A stretch of DNA of 64,000 bases from Paenibacillus assamensis DSM 18201 (GTDB taxonomy: Bacteria; Bacillota; Bacilli; Paenibacillales; Paenibacillaceae). Shown in pieces: positions 17,848 through 25,133 of this stretch. Numbering within the stretch: the first letter of the stretch is position 1; every line of letters begins with the position of its first letter. The notes under the pieces were generated by a model. It was not told the DNA's origin. It made no database searches and saw only the letters and a program-made list of their open reading frames with translations. The stretch is taken from positions 124,001 to 188,000 of the forward strand of contig NZ_AULU01000011.1 in NCBI RefSeq assembly GCF_000422445.1, read 5' to 3'. The translations under genes were made by a program, and so were the position numbers.

Positions 17848-18042
17848 GGAAGCTGTTTAGTAAGAGCTGCAATACAGCGCAGAACTGTACTCATATGTAA
17901 GAGGCGTTTCGTTTGTATAGGATTCGATAATCCAAAGGTTTTAATTGAAGTTGTTGGTGAAAATTAGCTCTATCAGGCGAATAAGAGTAACGGGAGCTTC
18001 TAGCGGTTTTAAAATGGCATGACTTTTCGTGCGTATTGGTAA

Positions 18043-18897
18043 TTTGATTTTGCTCCAATTGTGTACATGGATGACGCGGATGAGCATGCGAAGCGATTCG
18101 ACAATTTTATGTATGGATTGATGTTGGCGCATAGGGAAGGCACGACACATTTTAAGCGTGGGAAGAAGCAGTTGCTACATGTCACGAAAATGTTGCTGGA
18201 GCGGACCACAATACCACAAATTAAAAATAAGCTCGTCTTTATCAATATAATCGGGGAAGAATCTTTCTGGAATGATGCTAACTTATTAAGCTTTGAACAG
18301 GTGCGCGTCGAACTGCGCGGGCTCATGAATCTTCTTGTAGATAAGAACAGCACGGCTCCGATTTATACGAATTTGAAGGATACCATTCTTAGTTGGCATG
18401 AAGGAAAAGAAATGTACGAAGCTTACGCATTCGAGGATTATAAGTTGAAGGTCAATCGTTACATTGAGCAAAATCGGGATACGCTTGCTATTCATAAGCT
18501 GCGCAACAATATTCCACTTTCGGCACTCGATTACGAGAGTTTGGAACGTATTTTTACCGGCGAACTTGGTTCGGCAGACGATTACAAGCGAGAATATCAG
18601 GATACGCCATTTGGATTGCTCGTCCGCAAAATAGCCAAGCTAGAGGTGGAGGCAGCCAATGATGCATTCTCGGAATTTATTAATGATCATTCATTGAACC
18701 AGATGCAAATTGTATTTGTGAAAAAGATAGTGGACTATATCGTACAGAACGGCTATATCGACGATGTAGCTGAGCTGGTGAAGCCGCCATTTGATAAGCC
18801 GCAAAGTTTTGTGAAGTTGTTTGACGGCACGAAGCAAAAACGACTCGTCGAAGTAGTCAATCAGGTGAAAGAGAATGCTACGAAAATATTAAGTTGA
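18043..18897 (+). pseudogene. hsdR: Truncated type I restriction enzyme R subunit (HsdR) relic
   Basis: About 284 codons match the C-terminal part of DEAD/DEAH HsdR proteins: EHAKRFDNFMYGLMLA, then KVNRYIEQNRDTLAIHKLRNNIPLSALDYESLERIF, then AANDAFSEFINDHSLNQMQIVFVKKIVDYIVQNG and PPFDKPQSFVKLFDG. These are helical-domain blocks that bind the HsdM/HsdS core. The helicase and nuclease domains are absent. Homology continues a few codons upstream of any ATG (FDFAPIVYMDD) and is cut by an in-frame TAA at 18040-18042. No hsdM or hsdS lies nearby. It is a remnant, although the surviving frame is still open. Confidence 0.75.
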
Positions 18898-19027
18898 TGA
18901 TGAAGCAAGCGGTACGAGTGCTCTTTTACACTGTACCGCTATTTTAATGCTATTAAACAACGGGGCTGAGCAAAGTCGCTCGAAAGTATTGATGTTGTAA
19001 GCAACCGACTAACGACGTTGAACATTT

Positions 19028-19212
19028 CTAACGAGCGTCACAGCCGTTATTTTGCTCATTTTTATTGAAAATGAATTTTAACGGATGCTGATGAGCTAAT
19101 TTATCGATTAATGTGGGCTGATTCATTGATTTTGTTGGATTAAGCTCTGCTACAACCGTTAGAGTTCAATTTGGGGTCCTTTTGCGAAAATAACGTCTGT
19201 GACGACCGGTAG
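19028..19212 (-). repeat. 185-bp nested-palindrome repeat, diverged copy
   Basis: It runs from CTAACGAGCGTCACAGCCGT to AAATAACGTC...GACGACCGGTAG. Inner arms TAACGGATGCTGATGAGCTA and GGATTAAGCTC...CAACCGTTAG are present but weaker. It is one of the more diverged copies. Confidence 0.65.
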
Positions 19213-19236
19213 CTCTTGCAGAGCGATTCCGGTACT

Positions 19237-19324
19237 TTCGCAATGCGCGGCTGGAAGCTTGCAGAACGGCTGCATAGCAATTCGCAATGCACGGCTGGAA
19301 GCTCAGAGATCGGTTGTATAGCAA
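19237..19324. repeat. 44-bp tandem duplication
   Basis: Two head-to-tail 44-bp units (19237-19280 and 19281-19324) share TTCGCAATGC, CGGCTGGAAGCT and ATAGCAA blocks. A decayed third start (TTCGCATATAAAT) follows. The tract is non-coding and lies between a repeat-family copy and the gene at 19406. Confidence 0.75.
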
Positions 19325-19405
19325 TTCGCATATAAATCCGCAATGCTATTACTGTGCGCTTGCAGTGCCGTTGCAATCGCTCGACAGTAATCGTTGGAAG
19401 CAGCG

Positions 19406-20071
19406 TCATTCCTTGGCTATCAAATGAAAGGTGCGGTAGCGTTGATTCCCGCTTGCGACAGCAAGCATGTTCTTATGCAGCAGCGAACGAAGCACTACTC
19501 TTGTACGATGTTCAGACAGTTGCAGATGAATAGCAAGCTCTTTCGGAGTAAACGGAGTCATCGTTCTACGCGCAAATCGCAATGTTTCTGCCTCTGACCA
19601 TGTCAAATCAGATGGAACGGTAGTGGCTAAAAATTTTCCTACAAAAGAGAGAATCAATTGTTTGCATACTCCGGGGTCATCTTTGACAGATAAATACGCA
19701 ATGGGAAGGAATATCCAGTCATCAAGGGTAAGCAAAGCTTGCTTCATACACAAATCTTTAAATCGTCTCACTTCAATATCTCTAGCATGTGAACGATAGC
19801 CGTGAATTTCAATACACCCCTTTGCACCATGTGGGAGGTATGCTAGATCCAAATAACGATATCCATTGTTATAATCACGAACTTCATATTCAGGATATAG
19901 ATGATCTAGGTTTCCAATCGCAGGGAACCAGATTAAGCGTAAAAACTCCACCGTTCCATGACCTAAGCCTTGTTGCAGCACTTCTCTTCTTCTTGGGTTG
20001 TTTTCTTGTTCTATTTGCTCAGTGAGCCATCGCTCATATACATCTTCAAACAAATGCAATCTCCCTTTCAT
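19406..20071 (-). CDS. Uncharacterised protein: nuclease-like fold plus winged helix
   Basis: The protein has 221 residues. The middle part (residues about 60-110: YPEYEVRDYNNGYRYLDLAYLP, then GCIEIHGYRSHARDIEVRRFKD) has the D-x(n)-(E)-x-(H/D)-GY-x2-H layout of DUF559/Vsr-like PD-(D/E)XK domains. The C-terminal 45 residues (FTPKELAIHLQLSEHRTRVVLRSLLHKNMLAVASGNQRYRTF) look like a winged helix. Related proteins in Paenibacillus are annotated only as hypothetical or as regulators. DNA binding is likely; nuclease activity is not shown. The ribosome site is AAGGG. Its leader carries three GTATCGCTAAC-type repeats. Confidence 0.6.
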   Translation of the reverse strand: MKGRLHLFEDVYERWLTEQIEQENNPRRREVLQQGLGHGTVEFLRLIWFPAIGNLDHLYPEYEVRDYNNGYRYLDLAYLPHGAKGCIEIHGYRSHARDIEVRRFKDLCMKQALLTLDDWIFLPIAYLSVKDDPGVCKQLILSFVGKFLATTVPSDLTWSEAETLRFARRTMTPFTPKELAIHLQLSEHRTRVVLRSLLHKNMLAVASGNQRYRTFHLIAKE

Positions 20072-20105
20072 CGTGAAATTCCTATTGTTGATGGGCTACC
20101 AATCT

Positions 20106-20169
20106 GTATCGTTAACAGATTACTGGTAGTTCGTATCGCTAACGAGATACACTAATTCGTATCGCTAAC
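20106..20169. repeat. Three GTATCGYTAAC direct repeats in the leader of the 19406 gene
   Basis: GTATCGTTAAC (20106-20116), GTATCGCTAAC (20133-20143) and GTATCGCTAAC (20159-20169) are spaced 27 and 26 bases apart. The spacing of about 2.5 helical turns and the position just upstream of the ATG suggest protein-binding sites. Confidence 0.55.
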
Positions 20170-20175
20170 AGGGTA

Positions 20176-20237
20176 TAAAAAAACCGCTTTGACGCATGGG
20201 CTAGCTCCATAGAGCAGCAGCAATACGATCAAAGCGG
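20176..20237 (-). terminator. Hairpin and T run upstream of the 19406 gene
   Basis: On the minus strand CCGCTTTGA pairs with TCAAAGCGG across a long loop, followed by TTTTTTTATA. No minus-strand gene lies to its right for about 900 bases. It may end read-through or act as an attenuator of the 19406 gene. Confidence 0.5.
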
Positions 20238-20423
20238 CATGTGCTTCATACCGATTAAGACGACTGAAATGAAATTATATTTAGAATGTATCATATTAAG
20301 TTCAAGTACTACAAGCATGTTTCCACATAGTACTTCAGCCTAGCGCCCAGGATGCTGAATGAACAAATCGGTTGCTTTTAATCAATAACAAACGTATCGA
20401 ACGTATTTTCTGGTTAAATGGGC

Positions 20424-20610
20424 TGGCAACGGTTCTCACAGAGGCTATTCAGCTTACATTTACTCATTTTGAAATGTAATGGGTGCCAGAGAGCTTATTT
20501 TCCAGTTTGAGCGTTGTAACTCACTATCATTGCTTATATAAGCGCTCTTACGACCGTTAAAATTTAAATCTTTACGATTTCATTGAAATAACGTCAATGG
20601 CAACCGTTAG
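20424..20610 (-). repeat. 185-bp nested-palindrome repeat, copy in reverse orientation
   Basis: It begins GGCAACGGTTCTCACAGAGG and ends AAATAACGTCAATGGCAACC-GTTAG. Inner arms are AGAGAGCTTATTTT and TATAAGCGCTCTTACGACCG. The stretch 20611-21074 to its right holds only a spurious 64-codon frame at 20629; I see no gene or site there. Confidence 0.8.
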
Positions 20611-21074
20611 AGGAAGCGCCACACAGGCTTGGCGATTAACAGAACTATTGTGAATACATCGGCTTCACATAGGCATCTTCAAGGTTTATCGGGGATCGAG
20701 AGCTTACCGAGGGTTTTGAAATATTACTGTGGGTTGGATCGACTTAGCGATTCGTTCAAAACGGGGAAATTTGCAATTAGACTCCAAGGAATGCTCATAG
20801 TCAACGATTTTAGGAATGGGTAAGCACTTCCGTTTTGCTTGTCTATTTATTTATAACAAACGTTTGATATAAATAAATGACTGTATTTTGTCGAATGGAT
20901 AGGCTTTTGCGAATAGGACGAGCTCTGCGCAAGTTGTTGCACATGCTCATAGAATGTCGCCAACCAACTTTATTTAGAGCGTTGAAGCATAAAGGTTCAT
21001 CTTATAACACAAATCATCTTTTTTTGCGAAAATATGTTGACCGTTAATGTCAGCGGCCTAGTCCGACGGCTTCA

Positions 21075-21104
21075 TTTACACCTTTCCTTAACTGCGATTA
21101 TATT
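21075..21104 (+). promoter_or_regulatory. Candidate promoter of the cysteine-peptide operon
   Basis: TTTACA (21075-21080) and TATATT (21099-21104) are 18 bases apart. They lie about 30 bases before the first peptide's ATG, with the AAGGAAGGGGGTG ribosome site in between. Confidence 0.35.
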
Positions 21105-21134
21105 CGAATTGTCCAAAAGGAAGGGGGTGAAGAA

Positions 21135-21344
21135 ATGATTGGATGTATTTCAGAGAATGTCCCGGGTTCACACGTAGTCAACGCATGCTGCACAACACAA
21201 GTGTGCGGTTCGAAAACGTTAGCGGATGGCAGCACGCAAACTTTATATTGGTTGCAAGGTGACATATGGTTTTACACTGGCGGCTATATTCCTAGACCAG
21301 GAGAGAATCATCGTCCTGTTTGGGATTGCGTATGTACGAATTAG
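21135..21344 (+). CDS. Six-cysteine small peptide 1
   Basis: This 69-residue peptide begins MIGCISENVPGSHVVNACC. Its cysteines are at 4, 18, 19, 24, 65 and 67. The central block KTLADGSTQTLYWLQG is almost identical to that of the next gene, and the end is C-x-C-T. It has no signal peptide and no clear leader/core border; a Gly-Gly pair at 49-50 is internal. A very strong AAGGAAGGGGGTG site predicts high expression. Its neighbours are a paralogue, a MauE-like and a MauD-like protein and an ABC exporter. I infer a disulfide-rich exported peptide, perhaps a bacteriocin or signal. I do not recognise the family. Confidence 0.75.
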   Translation: MIGCISENVPGSHVVNACCTTQVCGSKTLADGSTQTLYWLQGDIWFYTGGYIPRPGENHRPVWDCVCTN

Positions 21345-21449
21345 TATCTAATGAATAGTACTTAGTTCGCAGTTTGTAGTTTGTAGTTTGTAGAGCATCC
21401 TAGTCAATATTATTGTAAGCACTTTCATTGTGAGATAGGGGAGATTCAG

Positions 21450-21641
21450 ATGGTAGGATGTTTTGTGATTCGGGAACATAACTACAGCGCAGCTGGTTGT
21501 TGTTCCTATGACGTTTGCGAGCAAAAAACATTGCCGGACGGTTCCATTCAGACGTTGTACATGTTGTATGGTAGCGGTGGGAATCCGGGTGGAAACTTTG
21601 AGATTCGGCAATGCAGTTGTACAGCGCCTGGCCCGAATTAA
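21450..21641 (+). CDS. Six-cysteine small peptide 2 (paralogue)
   Basis: This 63-residue peptide has cysteines at 4, 17, 18, 23, 55 and 57. It shares with peptide 1 the start M-(I/V)-G-C, the A-x-CC-x3-V-C block, KTL-x-DGS-x-QTLY-x-L, and a C-x-C-T end. Between Cys 23 and 55 it is shorter and Gly-rich (YGSGGNPGGN). The common pattern is C-x(12-13)-CC-x4-C-x(31-40)-C-x-C. The conserved cysteines, with divergent residues between them, support real paralogous gene products. A ribosome site (GGGGAG) precedes ATG. A hairpin lies between this gene and the maturation genes. Confidence 0.75.
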   Translation: MVGCFVIREHNYSAAGCCSYDVCEQKTLPDGSIQTLYMLYGSGGNPGGNFEIRQCSCTAPGPN

Positions 21642-21665
21642 TTATTCGTATTGTCAACGTCAATC

Positions 21666-21696
21666 CTATACCTCGTCACTTGTTGACGGGGTATAG
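21666..21696 (+). promoter_or_regulatory. Intercistronic hairpin between peptide and maturation genes
   Basis: CTATACCTCGTCA pairs with TGACGGGGTATAG (13 bp, one G-U) around a 5-base loop. No strong T run follows. Such hairpins often limit read-through or stabilise the upstream mRNA, which would give more precursor peptide than enzyme. Confidence 0.55.
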
Positions 21697-21799
21697 ACTT
21701 CATCTTAATGTGGGCACTTGTGATAGATACTCGTGATCGTAACAGGCGTTAATTCGGGCGTATATACAATGCGAATCAGATGAAAAGGAGGCTCCATAG

Positions 21800-22309
21800 A
21801 TGACAGCTGATACTGCGATTACAATACTATTATCCACGATGTTCTTATACTCTTCGCTTGCGAAATTAGTAGGCTATGGCGGCTTTAAAGAGACGGTAGT
21901 CAAGCTTCAATATCCACAGTGGCTCGCGGGCGTTGTAATCGTGATGGAGATGCTAGCATCTGTATTACTGCTCTTCAAGCAAACTCATTTAATAGGCGAG
22001 CTAATCGTGTTAGGCATGATCCTTGCTTTTTATTTCGTTGCAGGTCAAGCAATCTGGAAAAAAATCAACGTTTCCTGCAACTGTTTCGGTGAGGCAACTG
22101 CTGAACCGTTAGGTTGGGAAACCATGATCAGGCTTACTCCATTGTTACTTGCTGCTTCAGTCATGCTTGTTACCGATTCCTTCATTCCCATCGTTGAATG
22201 GAAGTTGGTAGATACGGTTAGTCTTGTTTTCCTAATGATAGGAACTATTACACTATCGTCACTCTGGAATAATAGGGAGTTACTGCGGTCAGGGGGAATG
22301 AGCGGATGA
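21800..22309 (+). CDS. MauE/DoxX-like redox-associated membrane protein
   Basis: This 169-residue protein has four hydrophobic helices. The first part (TMFLYSSLAKLVGYGGFKETVVKLQYPQWLAG) fits MauE family proteins, and the loop VSCNCFGEATAEPLGW carries the C-x-C-F-G motif of that family. MauE proteins are needed, with MauD, for correct disulfide formation in the cysteine-rich small subunit of methylamine dehydrogenase. Here no amine dehydrogenase is present and the likely clients are the two six-cysteine peptides upstream. It overlaps the next gene by 4 bases. Confidence 0.8.
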   Translation: MTADTAITILLSTMFLYSSLAKLVGYGGFKETVVKLQYPQWLAGVVIVMEMLASVLLLFKQTHLIGELIVLGMILAFYFVAGQAIWKKINVSCNCFGEATAEPLGWETMIRLTPLLLAASVMLVTDSFIPIVEWKLVDTVSLVFLMIGTITLSSLWNNRELLRSGGMSG

Positions 22310-22875
22310 ATTCGTTTTTCATCATTTCATATGTGATGCTGTGGGCGATCGTGCTTGTACAAAGCTATTTTATGGTTCAGGCAGCTAGAGCGGCCAAGAA
22401 AGCAAGAGAGACGCCGGTGCTTTCTCCAGAGGAGACCATTTCTCGTATTATGCGGGGCGATCACGGTGTATCCAAAGGACGACTTTTCCCACAGCTTCAG
22501 TTTGAAACGGTTCAGCATGGCCGTATTGATTTGGCAAACAACAGCAAAAAAGGAGCTATCATTGCCTTTGCATCTACCAGTTGTGAACAGTGTAAGTTAA
22601 TTTATCCTATTATTAAACAGTTCGATCAAGAACGTCAGGATATCTCGATTATGATGCTGATTGACGGCCCTTTCAATCAAGTAGCGGCTGCTATTGAAAA
22701 ATACGATATTCCGGTACCCGTCACGCAAATTACAAAGGAAGATATGGCTCGTCTTGAAACAGGCTTTTTTCCGTTTGTTTATTATTTAAATGAACGCGGT
22801 GAAGTACAAACGAAAGGCGTTGTAAACGTGCATGAACAGTTGGAGCTTTTAGTAGAGAAGGGACAGATGCTTTAG
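22306..22875 (+). CDS. MauD/TlpA-like membrane-anchored thioredoxin-fold protein
   Basis: This 189-residue protein starts with one TM helix (FIISYVMLWAIVLVQSYFMV). A redoxin domain follows, with the active-site motif C-E-Q-C in KGAIIAFASTSCEQCKLIYPII, a cis-Pro region (FFPFVYYLNERGEV) and the end EQLELLVEKG. The layout TM anchor plus TlpA domain is that of MauD. It probably works with the MauE-like protein to oxidise or isomerise disulfides in exported peptides, facing outward. Its ATG overlaps the preceding stop (GGATGA) and its TAG overlaps the next start, so the three genes are translationally coupled. Confidence 0.82.
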   Translation: MNSFFIISYVMLWAIVLVQSYFMVQAARAAKKARETPVLSPEETISRIMRGDHGVSKGRLFPQLQFETVQHGRIDLANNSKKGAIIAFASTSCEQCKLIYPIIKQFDQERQDISIMMLIDGPFNQVAAAIEKYDIPVPVTQITKEDMARLETGFFPFVYYLNERGEVQTKGVVNVHEQLELLVEKGQML

Positions 22876-24716
22876 TGCACCGTACTTTTGTTCCTAACAA
22901 GGAAATGAAACCTCTCCCATTGAACAAAAAAATAAAAGCCGTCGCTTTATTATTCAGCCGATTTTTTCCGATCATCGTACGCATCATTCCCCTTCATTTA
23001 TTCATTATCACAGCATTGAAAATCGCTTCAGCGTTTATCCCAATTGTGCAAATTTATCTCGTGAAAGAAACAATTGATTCGATAACGGCATTATTTTTAC
23101 ATAAATCAGTTTCGATTACGTATTGCTTTCAACTGCTTGCTTTGCAGGCATTTCTTTTTTTCATTGATAAGTTGCTGCAGTATGGCGATCAAATGTGTAC
23201 AATGCGTGCGCAGCAGCAGTTAAGATATTATTTTCAGTTGTTGTTGATTGAAAAAACGTCACAGCTACCTTTGCATCATTTCGATAATGCCGAGTATTAC
23301 AACAAAATAGAGCGGACATCATTTGGCATGGATATGAGAGGCTTTACGGTTTTTTCATCTTTAATGACGATCATTCGAAGTGCTATTACGATTACAGGGA
23401 TGTTCTACATTTTATTTAGCTTTCACTGGGTGTTGGCTGTGGCAATTATGTGTATGCTGATTCCGAATTTGTGGGTCAACTCCAAGGCAGGTCAACTCCG
23501 CTATACGCAAATGCTCTTGCAAACAGAGGAACAGCGCCAATTGCAATATATACAGCAGCTTCTGCAAGGTAGAGATACAGCGAAAGAAGTTCGCATGTTT
23601 GAAAGTGCGCCTTATCTCACTCAAAAGTGGAAGGGCCTATTTTGGAAGGTGACAAAAGAGAAAATTCAGCTGGATTCGAAAAATTTACGGCGCAGCATGC
23701 TCCTCGAACTTGCACATACATTGCTTACTATTGGCGTTTATGCGGTGTTAGTCTGGTTTGGATATATCGGTTCGCTAACGATTGGTCATTACGTGTCGCT
23801 GTCACAAGCGCTCACACAGATGCAAGCACTGATTAGTGGAATAGGTCGCAGTATGGCTAGTATTTATGAGGAATCGCTATTTGTAACTGAGGTGTTTGGA
23901 TTTTTGGACATGAAGTTGGAGACGAATGAATCACAAAGTGAATCGTTCCCTTTTCCGCTGCAGCATGCGATTGAATTGGAGCATGTAAGCTTTACGTACA
24001 ACGGACAGACGGAACATGCGCTGCATAACATTTGCCTGAAGATTAAGCCAGGGGAAAAGGTATCCATTGTAGGGGATAATGGGGCAGGCAAAAGCACGCT
24101 CGTTAAATGCATGTTAGGTCTTTATATGCCGACGCAGGGCACGATTCGATTCGACGGAATTGATATCCGAACGATATATCCCAGTTCGATTCGACAAAAC
24201 ATGGCCGTTGTATTTCAGGACTTTGTTGGCTACAACTTGACGGCTCGTGAAAATATTGCCCTTGGCCAGTTCGAATATATGCACGATGATGTGCGTATTC
24301 AAGTGGCGGCTGCCCATGCAGGAGCTGATGATTTATTGTCTCGGCTGCCACGAGGGCTGGATACGAACTTAGGGTCTATTTTCAATCAAGGCTATGAATT
24401 GTCTGGAGGTCAGTGGCAGAAGGTCGCGATCAGCCGCGCTTATATGCGTGACGCTCAATTGGTTATTTTGGACGAACCCACCGCGTCGCTTGATCCAATC
24501 GCGGAAGCTGAAATTTATGATAACTTCGCTAAGCTGTGTGAGGGTAAAACGACGATTATGATTTCGCACCGCTTAAGTAGCTGCCGACATTCGGATCGGA
24601 TCATCGTCATGCGTAACGGTACCCTTGTGGAGGAAGGGAATCATGAGCAATTAATGCGTCTGGGAGGTAGATACAAGGAGATGTTTGAACTGCAAGCCAA
24701 ACGTTATATGGCATGA
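22875..24716 (+). CDS. ABC exporter, fused permease-ATPase (peptide export type)
   Basis: The protein has 613 residues: an N-terminal six-helix permease (residues about 25-330) and a C-terminal ATPase with Walker A GDNGAGKS, Q loop VFQDF, signature LSGGQ, Walker B LVILDEP and H loop ISHR. It has no C39 peptidase domain, so it would not cleave a double-glycine leader itself; the type resembles lantibiotic LanT transporters. It likely exports the six-cysteine peptides. GTG 22875 overlaps the previous stop by one base; ATG 22905 is a possible alternative start. No terminator is obvious before the tyrS promoter. Confidence 0.85.
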   Translation: MHRTFVPNKEMKPLPLNKKIKAVALLFSRFFPIIVRIIPLHLFIITALKIASAFIPIVQIYLVKETIDSITALFLHKSVSITYCFQLLALQAFLFFIDKLLQYGDQMCTMRAQQQLRYYFQLLLIEKTSQLPLHHFDNAEYYNKIERTSFGMDMRGFTVFSSLMTIIRSAITITGMFYILFSFHWVLAVAIMCMLIPNLWVNSKAGQLRYTQMLLQTEEQRQLQYIQQLLQGRDTAKEVRMFESAPYLTQKWKGLFWKVTKEKIQLDSKNLRRSMLLELAHTLLTIGVYAVLVWFGYIGSLTIGHYVSLSQALTQMQALISGIGRSMASIYEESLFVTEVFGFLDMKLETNESQSESFPFPLQHAIELEHVSFTYNGQTEHALHNICLKIKPGEKVSIVGDNGAGKSTLVKCMLGLYMPTQGTIRFDGIDIRTIYPSSIRQNMAVVFQDFVGYNLTARENIALGQFEYMHDDVRIQVAAAHAGADDLLSRLPRGLDTNLGSIFNQGYELSGGQWQKVAISRAYMRDAQLVILDEPTASLDPIAEAEIYDNFAKLCEGKTTIMISHRLSSCRHSDRIIVMRNGTLVEEGNHEQLMRLGGRYKEMFELQAKRYMA

Positions 24717-24774
24717 TGCAGTGGGAGAAATGGAGTAGTTTTGAAAACAGATTGAACGATTTGTAGTTGTCCGG

Positions 24775-24803
24775 TTGACATCCCTATTTTAATTAACTAT
24801 ACT
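24775..24803 (+). promoter_or_regulatory. Sigma-A promoter of tyrS
   Basis: TTGACA (24775-24780), a 17-base spacer and TATACT (24798-24803) are close to consensus. They lie just upstream of the T-box leader. Confidence 0.85.
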
Positions 24804-24809
24804 GTCTGT

Positions 24810-25077
24810 AATCTTATATGCGATATACGTTGAAAGAGCGCAGTAGCTGCTTAATCCCTGTCTCAGAAAGCCGGGGGTGATGGAACCCGGTACACATTAA
24901 GTAGGCGAAGTACACTCTGGAGTATCTCGGGTAATGCTGAGCGGAATGGCGAACGATAACTCGCCGAGAGTGGTATCCATAGTATGCGGCAGCGCATCGT
25001 TGATGGGTGCAATCTGGGTGGTAACACGGTTGGTCAATCGTCCCTATGTCTTTTACAGACAAGGGGCGATTTTTTTA
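24810..25077 (+). promoter_or_regulatory. Tyrosine T-box riboswitch of tyrS
   Basis: The leader holds a stem I region with a GAAG-TAC-ACTC specifier (TAC, tyrosine codon, 24911-24913). The conserved T-box bulge region is at about 25013-25030 (CTGGGTGGTAACACGG). A terminator follows at 25038-25077 (CGTCCCTATGTCT paired with AGACAAGGGGCG, then a T run). Uncharged tRNA-Tyr would stabilise the antiterminator and allow tyrS expression. The specifier matches the downstream gene, which supports both calls. Confidence 0.9.
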
Positions 25078-25133
25078 TGCCGCATGAAGCAAACGAATAG
25101 GGAAAGTTTATACATTAAAAGGAGTGGATAGCT

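Noticed and set aside
19028-20610. Reading the cluster of repeats as a CRISPR array
   Set aside because: The repeats are about 185 bp, imperfect palindromes and widely spaced, with no short regular repeat/spacer pattern and no cas genes.
20629-20823. 64-codon plus-strand frame after a repeat copy
   Set aside because: No ribosome site, no family pattern, and its start lies close to the repeat element; judged spurious.
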